From positions 1 through 24,933 of the forward strand of contig DAOUYM010000004.1 in the NCBI GenBank assembly GCA_030666115.1: a stretch of DNA of 24,933 nucleotides. Reading direction: 5' to 3'. Made by a program: the position numbers and the translations under genes. Source of the DNA: Candidatus Aenigmatarchaeota archaeon (lineage in GTDB: Archaea > Aenigmatarchaeota > Aenigmatarchaeia > QMZP01). Of this stretch, positions 8,492 through 17,400 are shown in pieces. The notes beneath the pieces are model-generated. The model searched no databases, was not told the origin of the DNA, and worked only from the letters and a program-made list of their open reading frames with translations. The number at the start of each line of letters is the position of its first letter. The stretch's first letter is position 1.

Positions 8492-8505
8492 ATATCATAT
8501 GATAT
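8492..8505. promoter_or_regulatory. Perfect 14-bp palindrome between thermosome TATA box and start, candidate operator
   Basis: ATATCATATGATAT reads the same on both strands. It lies immediately downstream of the predicted TATA box of the thermosome gene (minus strand) and covers the region where transcription would start, the place where archaeal repressors typically block polymerase. An AT-rich palindrome of this length can occur by chance, so the operator role is a hypothesis. Confidence 0.45.
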
Positions 8506-8512
8506 TATTGTG

Positions 8513-8528
8513 GTTTAAATACCTTTCG
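8513..8528 (-). promoter_or_regulatory. BRE/TATA promoter of the thermosome gene
   Basis: On the minus strand CGAAAGGT is followed by ATTTAAAC, a good match to the archaeal purine-rich BRE next to a TATA box, as known for chaperonin and heat-shock genes in archaea. The predicted start of transcription is near 8490, leaving a leader of roughly 45-50 bases that contains the strong ribosome binding site. Confidence 0.65.
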
Positions 8529-8633
8529 TGACCACTTTTCATGCGAATAGTGTAAATATGATGTAAGCATTATTTAAATAAAAATATTAGCGAGAGAAAA
8601 ATTGAAAAAGCATCAATATATAAAATAAGAACC

Positions 8634-11600
8634 CTACATACTGACTTTCAGAACGCCAATCTGATCTATTGTATCATTAACCAGTTCTTTCAGTTCTTTA
8701 ATGTCCTGGTAGAACTCTTCCCCGATATCTTCCAGGTTATCTATGTTATCATTAACAATTTTCTTCATATCATCTATTTTTTTCATAGCATCCAGGACCA
8801 TGTCTGCAACAGCGTAATACTCATTCGCCTTCTGCGAATCGCCTATCGATTTGTAGTAGTCCCCTATCTCCCTGAGCGCCTTCTCTACGCTGTCCAGCTC
8901 AGCATAAAGGGCCTCTAGCCTGAGCATTGAGAACGTGATGTCCTCCACTGATATCTCCCTGGGCTTGGTCTCCCTCGGAACCCTGACTGTCTTTGAAGAG
9001 CTTTCGCCTTCAAGTGTTTCAACAACTATTTCGAGCCTCTCCCCTTCCCTGTAGCTCTCCTGCACGTAAATGCTCTTGGTCTTGGTCGGTTCGATTAGTG
9101 GATCGTCAACAGTGTAGGAAACGTCGTCACCGTTTATCTCCACGTCCGATATGTGAAGGTCTTTCGTTCCTGTGTTTCTCGCCTTTATGACAGGGCTCGT
9201 GACGTTGAAAGTCACGAAGTCTATCAAAATATCTGTTTTGTTTGGCGGGGGCGGTAATTCAGATATATTTTTTCCGTAAAGACCTGTGTACTGGTAGTCA
9301 TGGTGGAATTGTGGCCATTCCATACTTTTATCATCATATACATCCCCCGTATCCCATACGTATATGCTTCCTCTTAACTTCTCTATATTATTCACAAAGT
9401 CGTAATCCCAGTCAGAGCTGGCGACGATCTCAACTTCGCCGTTATTGTCAAGGTCTGATATTAGGGCGGCTGCCTGCGCATCAGCATCAGTGAATTTGGG
9501 GAATCCCTCCAGGAGGTTGCCGTCCATGTCCCACGCGTAAACACCTCCACCATGGATGAAGGAAAAACCATTTCCCGCCGTTGTCAGTATGTCCGTCTGA
9601 CCATCTCCGTTCACATCTCCAGCAATGGATGAAGAGTAGTCGTTCCATGTCGTGTATCTCGGCCAGTTGTCCAGAACCCTGCCCCTGTAATCAAGGAGAT
9701 ATGTTACGAAACCAAGCCTGCTTTCGGCTATTTCAAGATACCCGTCATCATTGAAATCCACCAGTGCGGGTGAACTCCAGAAATTATAACCCTTCTGGAA
9801 TGGCCAGCCGTCCATGACACTTCCGTTCCTGTGGAAAACATAAATGCCTCCATAGTTATAGTCAGGGAAAACATTGGAGAAGTACATAGTCCCGATTACT
9901 ATATCGTTATGGCCGTCGTTGTCAACATCCCCTAAGGCAGGGGAAGAGTATATAAATCCTTCTGTTTCCACAGGCCAGCCATCAACTTCTGTCCCGTCCA
10001 TGTTAAACACGTGAATAATCCCTGTGTTGTCCCATTCACCCGTTTCCCGGTTGTATCCGGCATCCGGCGAGGGATTACCGATAACGAACTCCAGCTCAGG
10101 ATCTTCATCAAAATTGCCGACAGCGGGATGAGAAACTATACCTCCGCCACCAGAACATTTTATATCAACGGGCCACCCGGGCAGTATGTTGCCGTCATTA
10201 CTGAAGACAGCGGCAAAACCTCCTTCCTGCTCGAAGTAGATTATTTCGAGATCGCCGTCAAGGTCGAGATCTTCCAGAGAGATCTCCGCTTTGTATGATA
10301 TTTTACCGGGCATTACGTCATTAAAATTGACCGGCCAACCATCGGCTTCGGAACCATCTTGATTAAAAACATGAAAAACGCTATGGCGATTCTGGCCGAA
10401 AAAGGACCTTATCACGACTATCTCCTTTGACCCGTCATTGTCAACATCACCTATCACAGGTTTGTGCAGGTTCCCTCCGAAAAAACCCCACCCATCCTTT
10501 TCCCCGACTTCCCATTCACTTAAAACTGAGCCGTCATCATTGTAAATTGTCAGATTTGGCGGGTCGCCTCCGCTGTAAATCACAATCTCTTTATCGCCAT
10601 CTGAATCGGTGTCGTCGACACTCGCCTGGAGATATCCTGGCCATATAACGCATCCTTCTTCGAGCGGACAATCCTGGAAAGTTATCCTCACAGGCCACCC
10701 CTTTCTCATGGCCGCGTCAACGTAAATTATAACGCTTTCGCTGTCGGTTATTCCGCTTTGCTCGATGGATGCCTTGATAGTGTAATAACCAGTCCCAATG
10801 GCGGTGCCCATGTCCCATTCGGCCAGCAGATCATCTTCGTTTATAATCGTCATGCCAGCAGTAGACCATGAAGACGGATCCTTCCCGACCCCCCATTCTA
10901 CATAGATTCCATCAGGGATGGTCCCCTCTAAAATCTTGGCCCTTATTTCAATGGCGTCTTTGTTGTTGAATATATCGTAATTCAACGGGGATATCACTTC
11001 TATGCGGTTTATTTCGATGATGGTGTAGTCAGTTGTGACCTGTCCATTCTTTTCAGAAACTCTTAGCCTAAGGAAATATTTACCATCATTTATTTTCAAT
11101 GTGTTGAAATTATCGTACAGCACATCGTTCGCCGGATATACATCTGTCGAATATATTACATTCCAGTCACTTGCATTTTCCATTCTGGAGATGGATAATT
11201 CATATTTGTCGAAATCATCCGAGTGTATGCGCCCTTTTATGGTGACGATTCCTTCTAGGTTCCCTGAGGTCTCCAGTACACCCATGGGAGGTGGATTTTC
11301 CAAGCCGGCCGCAGCCAGGACGTCAATCCTTCCGTGCCCTTGCGAAAAAATATCGAATCCTATTTCTTTTGCCGTGTTCCTTAAGGCCGTTTTTATCTCT
11401 CCTGGGGTCCAGCCGGGATTTTTCTGCTTAAGTAGCGCGGCGGCACCCGCCACGTGAGGGGTTGCCATGGAAGTTCCCGAAATGGCGACATGATTGTCAT
11501 CGAGACACTTCGATTCGTTCCATGCGGAGTTGTATTGTGCAGCGCATATGCTCACGCCAGGAGCGACGACATCGGGTTTTACCATATGACCATTAATCCA

Positions 11601-14219
11601 CTTGACGGGTCCGCGTGAGCTGAAATATGGTATATTGTCATTTTTGTCAACTGCACCGACTGTTATGGCCTTTCTTGAAGTGCCGGGGGAGTTTATTGTT
11701 CTTTCATTCGGGCCGTTGTTTCCTGCTGCTATTGCCGCTATGACACCTGCCTCGACGGCATTGTCCACTGCCTTGGACATGGGATCGTCCGGATTTCCTA
11801 GTCCTCCCAGGCTCATGCTTATGACATCGACGTGGTCTGAGAAATCGCCGTCCTGGTTAGGATCAACGGCCATTTCTATCGCTGATATGATCTGGTCACC
11901 GGAGCCTAAACCGTTCGAATTCAATATCTTGTATGCATACAGCTTCGCACCAGGAGCGACCCCTTTAAGTGCTCCGTCCCCTGCTGATATCCCGGCGCAG
12001 TGGGTCCCATGTCCGTTGTCGTCCATCGGGTCATTATCATTGTTTACAAAATCGTATCCGCCTATGACTTTGCATGTACCGGGTGACGTATCACCGTTCT
12101 CGCTGTTATCCTGCGTATCTTCACAATCAGGGTCTGATAAGTCTGTCTTTCCGTCTCCATCATTGTCCACCCCGTCCTGGCATGCTGCCAAGGGTTCGTA
12201 TTCGCTTATGTGGGTCGCATCGTAAACACTATTGACCAAACAACTGAAATCATCCCCATCCACGTACGTGTCAGAAAAACCATCATTATTGACACCGTCG
12301 CTGCATTGCGTGACCTCAGAATTCTTTGATATAGTCACATGTGCCCCTTCTTCTGAAACGCTTTCCACAGTTATTGAGATGCCATAATCATCAACGTATG
12401 TTTGTCCCATCCCGAGCGACGAGAATTCAAAGGAACCCAATTCTGGAAACGGCGGGGGATCCAGCAGAAATGTGTACTTGGACCCCATCCAGTTTGCATA
12501 CAAGAAAACACCGTCAAGCGGATAACCCCATGGGTCATATTCATCAAAGCCGACAGGGATTCTAAATTCCATGAAATATTGGTAAGGTAGGTAAGGAATC
12601 GGTATCTTTATAATTTTTATTCCATCCGAAGATGTCTCCAATGGCTCAATGAAGTAACTCCCGTTCCTTGTCGTTACAATGTTCTCGTCCGATAACCACC
12701 CGATTAATTCCTTGTTGTATGCATTGTAGTGGGCATCCCTCCCGCCTGCGCCCATCGGGTCACTCATTGATTTCCCGGATGATTGGCAGGAATCGCTGAT
12801 TGTGCTCATATTACCGGAATCATCGGTGCATATGTAATTATCAACATGGGTTAAACCAAGATTATGTCCAAACTCATGAACCAGTACCTGATTATTGTCA
12901 ATGTTGATATCCAGACCGGGTGAATACCATAATACGGATGCATATATCCTCCCGTCATCTGATACCATCCAATTGTAGTAAGATGAAGATTCGTCAACAA
13001 TGCCAATGCTTCCCTGTGGACTATGTGGGCATTGGTTAGGATCTTTGTTAAATATGATTATCCTTTTGTAATCCCTGAAATCAATGTCATCATCTGCGGC
13101 TTCGATTGCCATCTCTAGTATCAATTTATGATTGCTGCCTGACCCTGCCGGAACGCATCCTTCGTTCGATACCGTGTAAGGTCCGGCGATATTTCCAGAA
13201 AGCCATGCCTTTTCGTATGATATCTCTCTTATGTAACTGTCCAGGTAATCGAAGACAATGATGTTGGAATCGTGAACGTAATCTTCGTTAGGTGTCCCGT
13301 CATCCTCAAAGCTGAGCAGAATTACAACCGTTTCTTGCTCACCTAAATTCACGTTCACAGCATCTTCTTTGTCTCTTTGACCAAAGCATCCTCCCAAATC
13401 GGGATGCGTGTAATCGATCCCTGTGTCTATTATCGCTATCGTGATACCCTCTCCAGTTAACTTCTTCCCTTCGGAATCCTTCATCTTCCAGACATCATCA
13501 GCGTTTATCAGCGGGACCGAATCCATCAGGGTAGTCTCAACAAAGTAATTGGGATGGACTTTCTTCACATAATCAAGTTTTTCCACTTCTTTCGCCTTTT
13601 CATCTGATATATCGAGTGCAATACCGCTGAATACATTCTTGAACTCTCCAAGCGTTTTGGAATCAGATCCCTTAGACGTTATCATCCCCGTTATCCTATC
13701 TTTTATCATGTCCAATTTTATTCTGACATGTAGTTCTGTTATTTCCCTTTCCTGTTCTTTCAGTAGACCCGGTTTGTCTGTTTTAATTTTGCTTATCTCA
13801 CCTTTCTTTTCATTCGCTTCCGAGCCCTTGAATATGTTGCTTATGTGCCCCAGTATATCATACCATACCACACCTGCCATCTCTTTTTCAAGTCTATCAA
13901 CCGCTTCTTGAAGATCATCTAGTTTATTGTCAAGAAATTCTTCATATTCAAGTACGGATTTCTCATTGAATTCGACTATATACCCTTCATAAGCCGCTGC
14001 TGATGGCCTGATCTCATCGGGGATGAAGTAACTTTTTCCACTATTATCGGCCAGGGAGCTGAATGGAAGAATATCTCCTTCAGCCATTTTCTCTGTATTG
14101 TATTGTGTTAAAATTCTCCCGTCAACTTCCTTCATGATTTTATATTCAAGTGACTGAGCGATTACAAAAGCTGGCAAAAATAAAACAACCAATACCGATA
14201 ATACCAAAAACTTCTTCAT
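8634..14219 (-). CDS. Giant secreted protease: subtilisin (S8) with a metzincin (M11-like) domain nested inside, FG-GAP propeller and C-terminal helical domain
   Basis: An 1861-residue exported protein. Domains in order: signal peptide (about 1-21); I9-like propeptide enlarged by a coiled-coil stretch (about 55-240); S8 domain with D265 (IIDTGID), H737 (GHGTH), oxyanion N834 (AGNNG) and S917 (GTSMATPH). The S8 fold is interrupted between about Q281 and T715. The insert carries HEFGHNLGLTH (H448, E449, H452, H458), the zinc motif of metzincins, then a Met-turn-like DPMGAGG and HYNAYNKELIGW, resembling gametolysin (M11), and finally Cys/Asp-rich 'DGVDNDGDG' segments. After the protease come a beta-sandwich region, an FG-GAP/VCBS-type propeller (about 1170-1645, repeated 'GDVDNDGxxEIV' calcium loops), a CARDB-like domain (about 1659-1755) and a helical C-terminal domain. 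No C-terminal membrane helix is present. Third gene of the surface operon, 16 bases after the small membrane protein gene. Confidence 0.9.
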   Translation of the reverse strand: MKKFLVLSVLVVLFLPAFVIAQSLEYKIMKEVDGRILTQYNTEKMAEGDILPFSSLADNSGKSYFIPDEIRPSAAAYEGYIVEFNEKSVLEYEEFLDNKLDDLQEAVDRLEKEMAGVVWYDILGHISNIFKGSEANEKKGEISKIKTDKPGLLKEQEREITELHVRIKLDMIKDRITGMITSKGSDSKTLGEFKNVFSGIALDISDEKAKEVEKLDYVKKVHPNYFVETTLMDSVPLINADDVWKMKDSEGKKLTGEGITIAIIDTGIDYTHPDLGGCFGQRDKEDAVNVNLGEQETVVILLSFEDDGTPNEDYVHDSNIIVFDYLDSYIREISYEKAWLSGNIAGPYTVSNEGCVPAGSGSNHKLILEMAIEAADDDIDFRDYKRIIIFNKDPNQCPHSPQGSIGIVDESSSYYNWMVSDDGRIYASVLWYSPGLDINIDNNQVLVHEFGHNLGLTHVDNYICTDDSGNMSTISDSCQSSGKSMSDPMGAGGRDAHYNAYNKELIGWLSDENIVTTRNGSYFIEPLETSSDGIKIIKIPIPYLPYQYFMEFRIPVGFDEYDPWGYPLDGVFLYANWMGSKYTFLLDPPPFPELGSFEFSSLGMGQTYVDDYGISITVESVSEEGAHVTISKNSEVTQCSDGVNNDGFSDTYVDGDDFSCLVNSVYDATHISEYEPLAACQDGVDNDGDGKTDLSDPDCEDTQDNSENGDTSPGTCKVIGGYDFVNNDNDPMDDNGHGTHCAGISAGDGALKGVAPGAKLYAYKILNSNGLGSGDQIISAIEMAVDPNQDGDFSDHVDVISMSLGGLGNPDDPMSKAVDNAVEAGVIAAIAAGNNGPNERTINSPGTSRKAITVGAVDKNDNIPYFSSRGPVKWINGHMVKPDVVAPGVSICAAQYNSAWNESKCLDDNHVAISGTSMATPHVAGAAALLKQKNPGWTPGEIKTALRNTAKEIGFDIFSQGHGRIDVLAAAGLENPPPMGVLETSGNLEGIVTIKGRIHSDDFDKYELSISRMENASDWNVIYSTDVYPANDVLYDNFNTLKINDGKYFLRLRVSEKNGQVTTDYTIIEINRIEVISPLNYDIFNNKDAIEIRAKILEGTIPDGIYVEWGVGKDPSSWSTAGMTIINEDDLLAEWDMGTAIGTGYYTIKASIEQSGITDSESVIIYVDAAMRKGWPVRITFQDCPLEEGCVIWPGYLQASVDDTDSDGDKEIVIYSGGDPPNLTIYNDDGSVLSEWEVGEKDGWGFFGGNLHKPVIGDVDNDGSKEIVVIRSFFGQNRHSVFHVFNQDGSEADGWPVNFNDVMPGKISYKAEISLEDLDLDGDLEIIYFEQEGGFAAVFSNDGNILPGWPVDIKCSGGGGIVSHPAVGNFDEDPELEFVIGNPSPDAGYNRETGEWDNTGIIHVFNMDGTEVDGWPVETEGFIYSSPALGDVDNDGHNDIVIGTMYFSNVFPDYNYGGIYVFHRNGSVMDGWPFQKGYNFWSSPALVDFNDDGYLEIAESRLGFVTYLLDYRGRVLDNWPRYTTWNDYSSSIAGDVNGDGQTDILTTAGNGFSFIHGGGVYAWDMDGNLLEGFPKFTDADAQAAALISDLDNNGEVEIVASSDWDYDFVNNIEKLRGSIYVWDTGDVYDDKSMEWPQFHHDYQYTGLYGKNISELPPPPNKTDILIDFVTFNVTSPVIKARNTGTKDLHISDVEINGDDVSYTVDDPLIEPTKTKSIYVQESYREGERLEIVVETLEGESSSKTVRVPRETKPREISVEDITFSMLRLEALYAELDSVEKALREIGDYYKSIGDSQKANEYYAVADMVLDAMKKIDDMKKIVNDNIDNLEDIGEEFYQDIKELKELVNDTIDQIGVLKVSM

Positions 14220-14235
14220 GTCAATACCCCAACGG

Positions 14236-14487
14236 TTATCCTAATTTATTCTCTATATCATCAAGAACGTCAGAAGCATCGTTTAAGGTATCACCTATAT
14301 TCGCTATGGTATCACCCACGTTTGCCCCTGAAACAGGTTCCTCAAGTCCTGATGTTTCCGTTTCTCCTCCTGATGGTAATTCATCAGTGGTCGGAGGACC
14401 GTGTGACATTATAATCAAAACACCGCTAATTATGATTATTATGGCCAATACCATGACAATTGCAATGTAAATGTTTTTATTCACCAT
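14236..14487 (-). CDS. Small single-pass membrane protein between the two giant surface-protein genes
   Basis: An 83-residue protein: a short N-terminus (MVNKN), one strongly hydrophobic segment (about 6-27), a Pro/Gly/Ser/Glu-rich linker, and a C-terminal amphipathic helix with 'VGDTIANIGDTLNDASDVLDDI' type spacing of hydrophobic residues (about 55-83). This looks like an N-anchored protein that displays a helix outside the cell. A ribosome binding site (GGTGAT) overlaps the end of the upstream gene: its stop is nine bases before this ATG, and the next gene starts 16 bases after this stop, so the three are translated from one message. The C-terminal helix resembles in composition the helical domain that ends both neighbouring giant proteins, which makes it a candidate anchor or partner. 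No family is recognised. Confidence 0.75.
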   Translation of the reverse strand: MVNKNIYIAIVMVLAIIIIISGVLIIMSHGPPTTDELPSGGETETSGLEEPVSGANVGDTIANIGDTLNDASDVLDDIENKLG

Positions 14488-14496
14488 TCATATCAC

Positions 14497-17400
14497 CTAA
14501 CTTGAAACTATTACCCTTAAAATCTCCTTTATTGAAAGCCTGAGTTCCGCTATCATCTCCTTGAGTTCATCCTTTATCGTTATTATATCATCAAGATTCT
14601 CGCTTATGAACAATTTTATATCGTCTATGTCCTCAACCATGTCATCGAACATGCCTGAAATAACCCTAAACTTCTCCACGCTTTCATCATAACCTATTGA
14701 ATCATAGTAATCAGCTATTTCCAGGCAAATGAATCCAGCATCTATGAACTTGACCTTCAGAACCTCGAGACTGAGAACTATATCCAAGATATCCTCTTCT
14801 GTCATGCTCTCTATACCGCTTTCGTATTTTTTCAGGTAAGCTGAAACTATCGGAATCGGTTCCTCGAGTTCTGCAGAGTCCGCTGCGAATCCTGTTATCA
14901 TCCCTGTTAACGAAAACAGGGACTCGACCGCCGCTTCCGTTGCCCCTTCCGCTTGGATTTCAGGAGTTCTCTTCGTTATGGCTTCAACAACCTCCTCCGG
15001 CACGACCTCCACCCCTGAAATCCGACCGAGCTTCACTGTGGCCGGGAGAGTGGGTACGAAATACCACAAGTTAATTATGAAGTTATCTGATATCCAGAAG
15101 TAGTTTGTCTGGTAATCTGATTTCAGTAGGTAAACCCTCTGGTCGTCTATGATCTCCTCACTGAAGCTGCCCTGGTTTTTTATCATTTTCGCAAGCTTTT
15201 CGTTTGCTTCTCCTTCTGTCTGATATTCTTCTACGTTCATGTAATATTGTTGACCGTCTTTGCTGTACTGAGCCGTGTAGGTTGTTATGTTGCTCCAAAT
15301 GTTTTCATATACGTAAGAATATTCGTAAACAAAACCTTCTATGTCGTTCAGTATCAACCTTTCCTTTATTATGGGATCCTTTAAATTGAGATACACGATA
15401 CGTGAATTTACGAATTCCCTGCCATTGTAACTGTATGAAACAGTTATGTTCACGTGTGCGTACGCAATGTTTTCATCTGCCATGAAACCCGTGAGTCTTA
15501 TTATACCATTATCTTTTTCTATTAACAGTGTTTTGGAATTTGTCCCTGTGCAACTCTTTATACAATCTACATTCACCGATACGTTTTCCAAGATATCATC
15601 CACCTTTTTACTGTATTCAATAATCACATCAAAAGGCTCACCCCAGAAAATATCATCATTATAGTTTACCACCCAGCTCAGGGGAGATGTCATAAGAACA
15701 AAGCTTTTACTGTTAGAAACGTATTCACAGTCTGTCATGTTAGAGAAAACAGTAATGGTGTATGAACTTTCATAATAAACAAGAAGAAGTGTGTCGTTCA
15801 TCAATACAAAAATTCCATCGTCGTTTGTTGACATGGGAGAGATAGCCGTATAATTATAATTAGGGGTGATTACAGTTGTTTCAAGATAGATCCTGTGGTT
15901 AGGCATGGGATCTCCCATTTCATCGTAAAGAGCGATTAACAATTCTATAAAGTCACCTTCGTAGAAAGCATCCCCGTTTATCAATATATCAACGTTTTCT
16001 GGACAGTCACCCTGCTCCACTATCACAGACATGCTTCTGTTGTTGTTGCTCTCATCCGTCTCATCTATCCAGTTGTACGGATCCAGAACAACTGTTAGAT
16101 CATGGACACCCGTTGAGTCCGGGTACCAATTTATCGTGAATGTTGTGCTGGTGTTAGGTTCCAGGGTCACGTAGTCTGTGTCAAATAACGAGTTTTGTAC
16201 TAGTTCACCGTTATCATACAAGCGAAACATCACAGTTTCACTATACAACAAGTTGGTTGAAATGAAAGCGGTAACATTGATGTGCACAACATTTCCTTCC
16301 TTGGGTTCCTCTGTAATAAGTTCTATCATTGTAGCCTCTATATCGATTATCTTTTCCAGACAAATTCCATCAAAACACATGTTAAAACAGAACGCATATT
16401 GTTTCAAGACGTGTCCATCAGTTCCGCAATAGTATTCCACCAGCCCATAGTCACTTTCACAGTAATCCGTCCCGTTCTCCTCTTCGTTGTAGGTCTCACC
16501 ATTGACGTAATAATCCTTTCCTCCGTCCGTATCCGTGCAATGAAGTTTACAATCATTATTACAGTTCTCCCTGTCCTCGTTCCCTTCGCACGCGTTATCT
16601 CCGCAGCATGTCGGTGGCCTTTCACAGCCGTCCTCATCGGGATCCTGTGGTATCAGTGTCCCGCCAGGACAAGGCGGATCCACTATATCCGGACATTCCT
16701 GATCAACACATACCCCGTTCTTGCATTCGTAATCACATGTATGCGATTCCTGTCCGTAATCTGAACCATCAGCAAAGTATTCAACAACCACCTCGCTGCT
16801 TCCTGTATAAAAACAGTAATCAGTGTATGAGGCATAGTTACAGTTTCCACCTGAGCAGTCAGTGTAGTCTATTACGGTTCCCTGAACAAAGTAGTCCTTT
16901 CCATTATCGCTGTCCTCGGACAGCTTTTCCGCGCAATTTTCAATCAGGGGTCCAAGGGAAGATTGACACGAATCAGAACCAGTATCCAGATAAAAATCTT
17001 TGTATCCTTTAATTTCGTAGGGCCCGTCACATACATTTTCACACACGTCTAACGAATCGCAGTTAACTGGGTTTGTTCCCTGGCATGAGGTTGTGTGGGT
17101 GCAGGTTCTCGTGTTCTCGTCAACGTAGTAATCGCGCCAGTACAAATCTGGATCTGTTCCGCAACCTGGATTGTCACCGCCACCATACCACCCGTCCTGC
17201 GAATCACAATCTTTTGTTTCGCAGTTTTCCGTTGTGTAACCACACACATCCGTTCCTCCCAAAGTGTAATAATCTCTTTGCTCCAGGGTTTCATCATCAT
17301 CAATCTCGCCGCAATTAGCCTGGTGCATGTTCCCTCCTCCGTACCACCCGTCCTGGGGATTACAGTCTTTCGTGTACGTTACGTCGTATGCGCACGCCTG

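Noticed and set aside
11602..12225. A 207-codon plus-strand frame opposite the protease gene
   Set aside because: It lies opposite conserved S8 motifs, has Ser/Pro-rich composition and no family pattern; it is a shadow.
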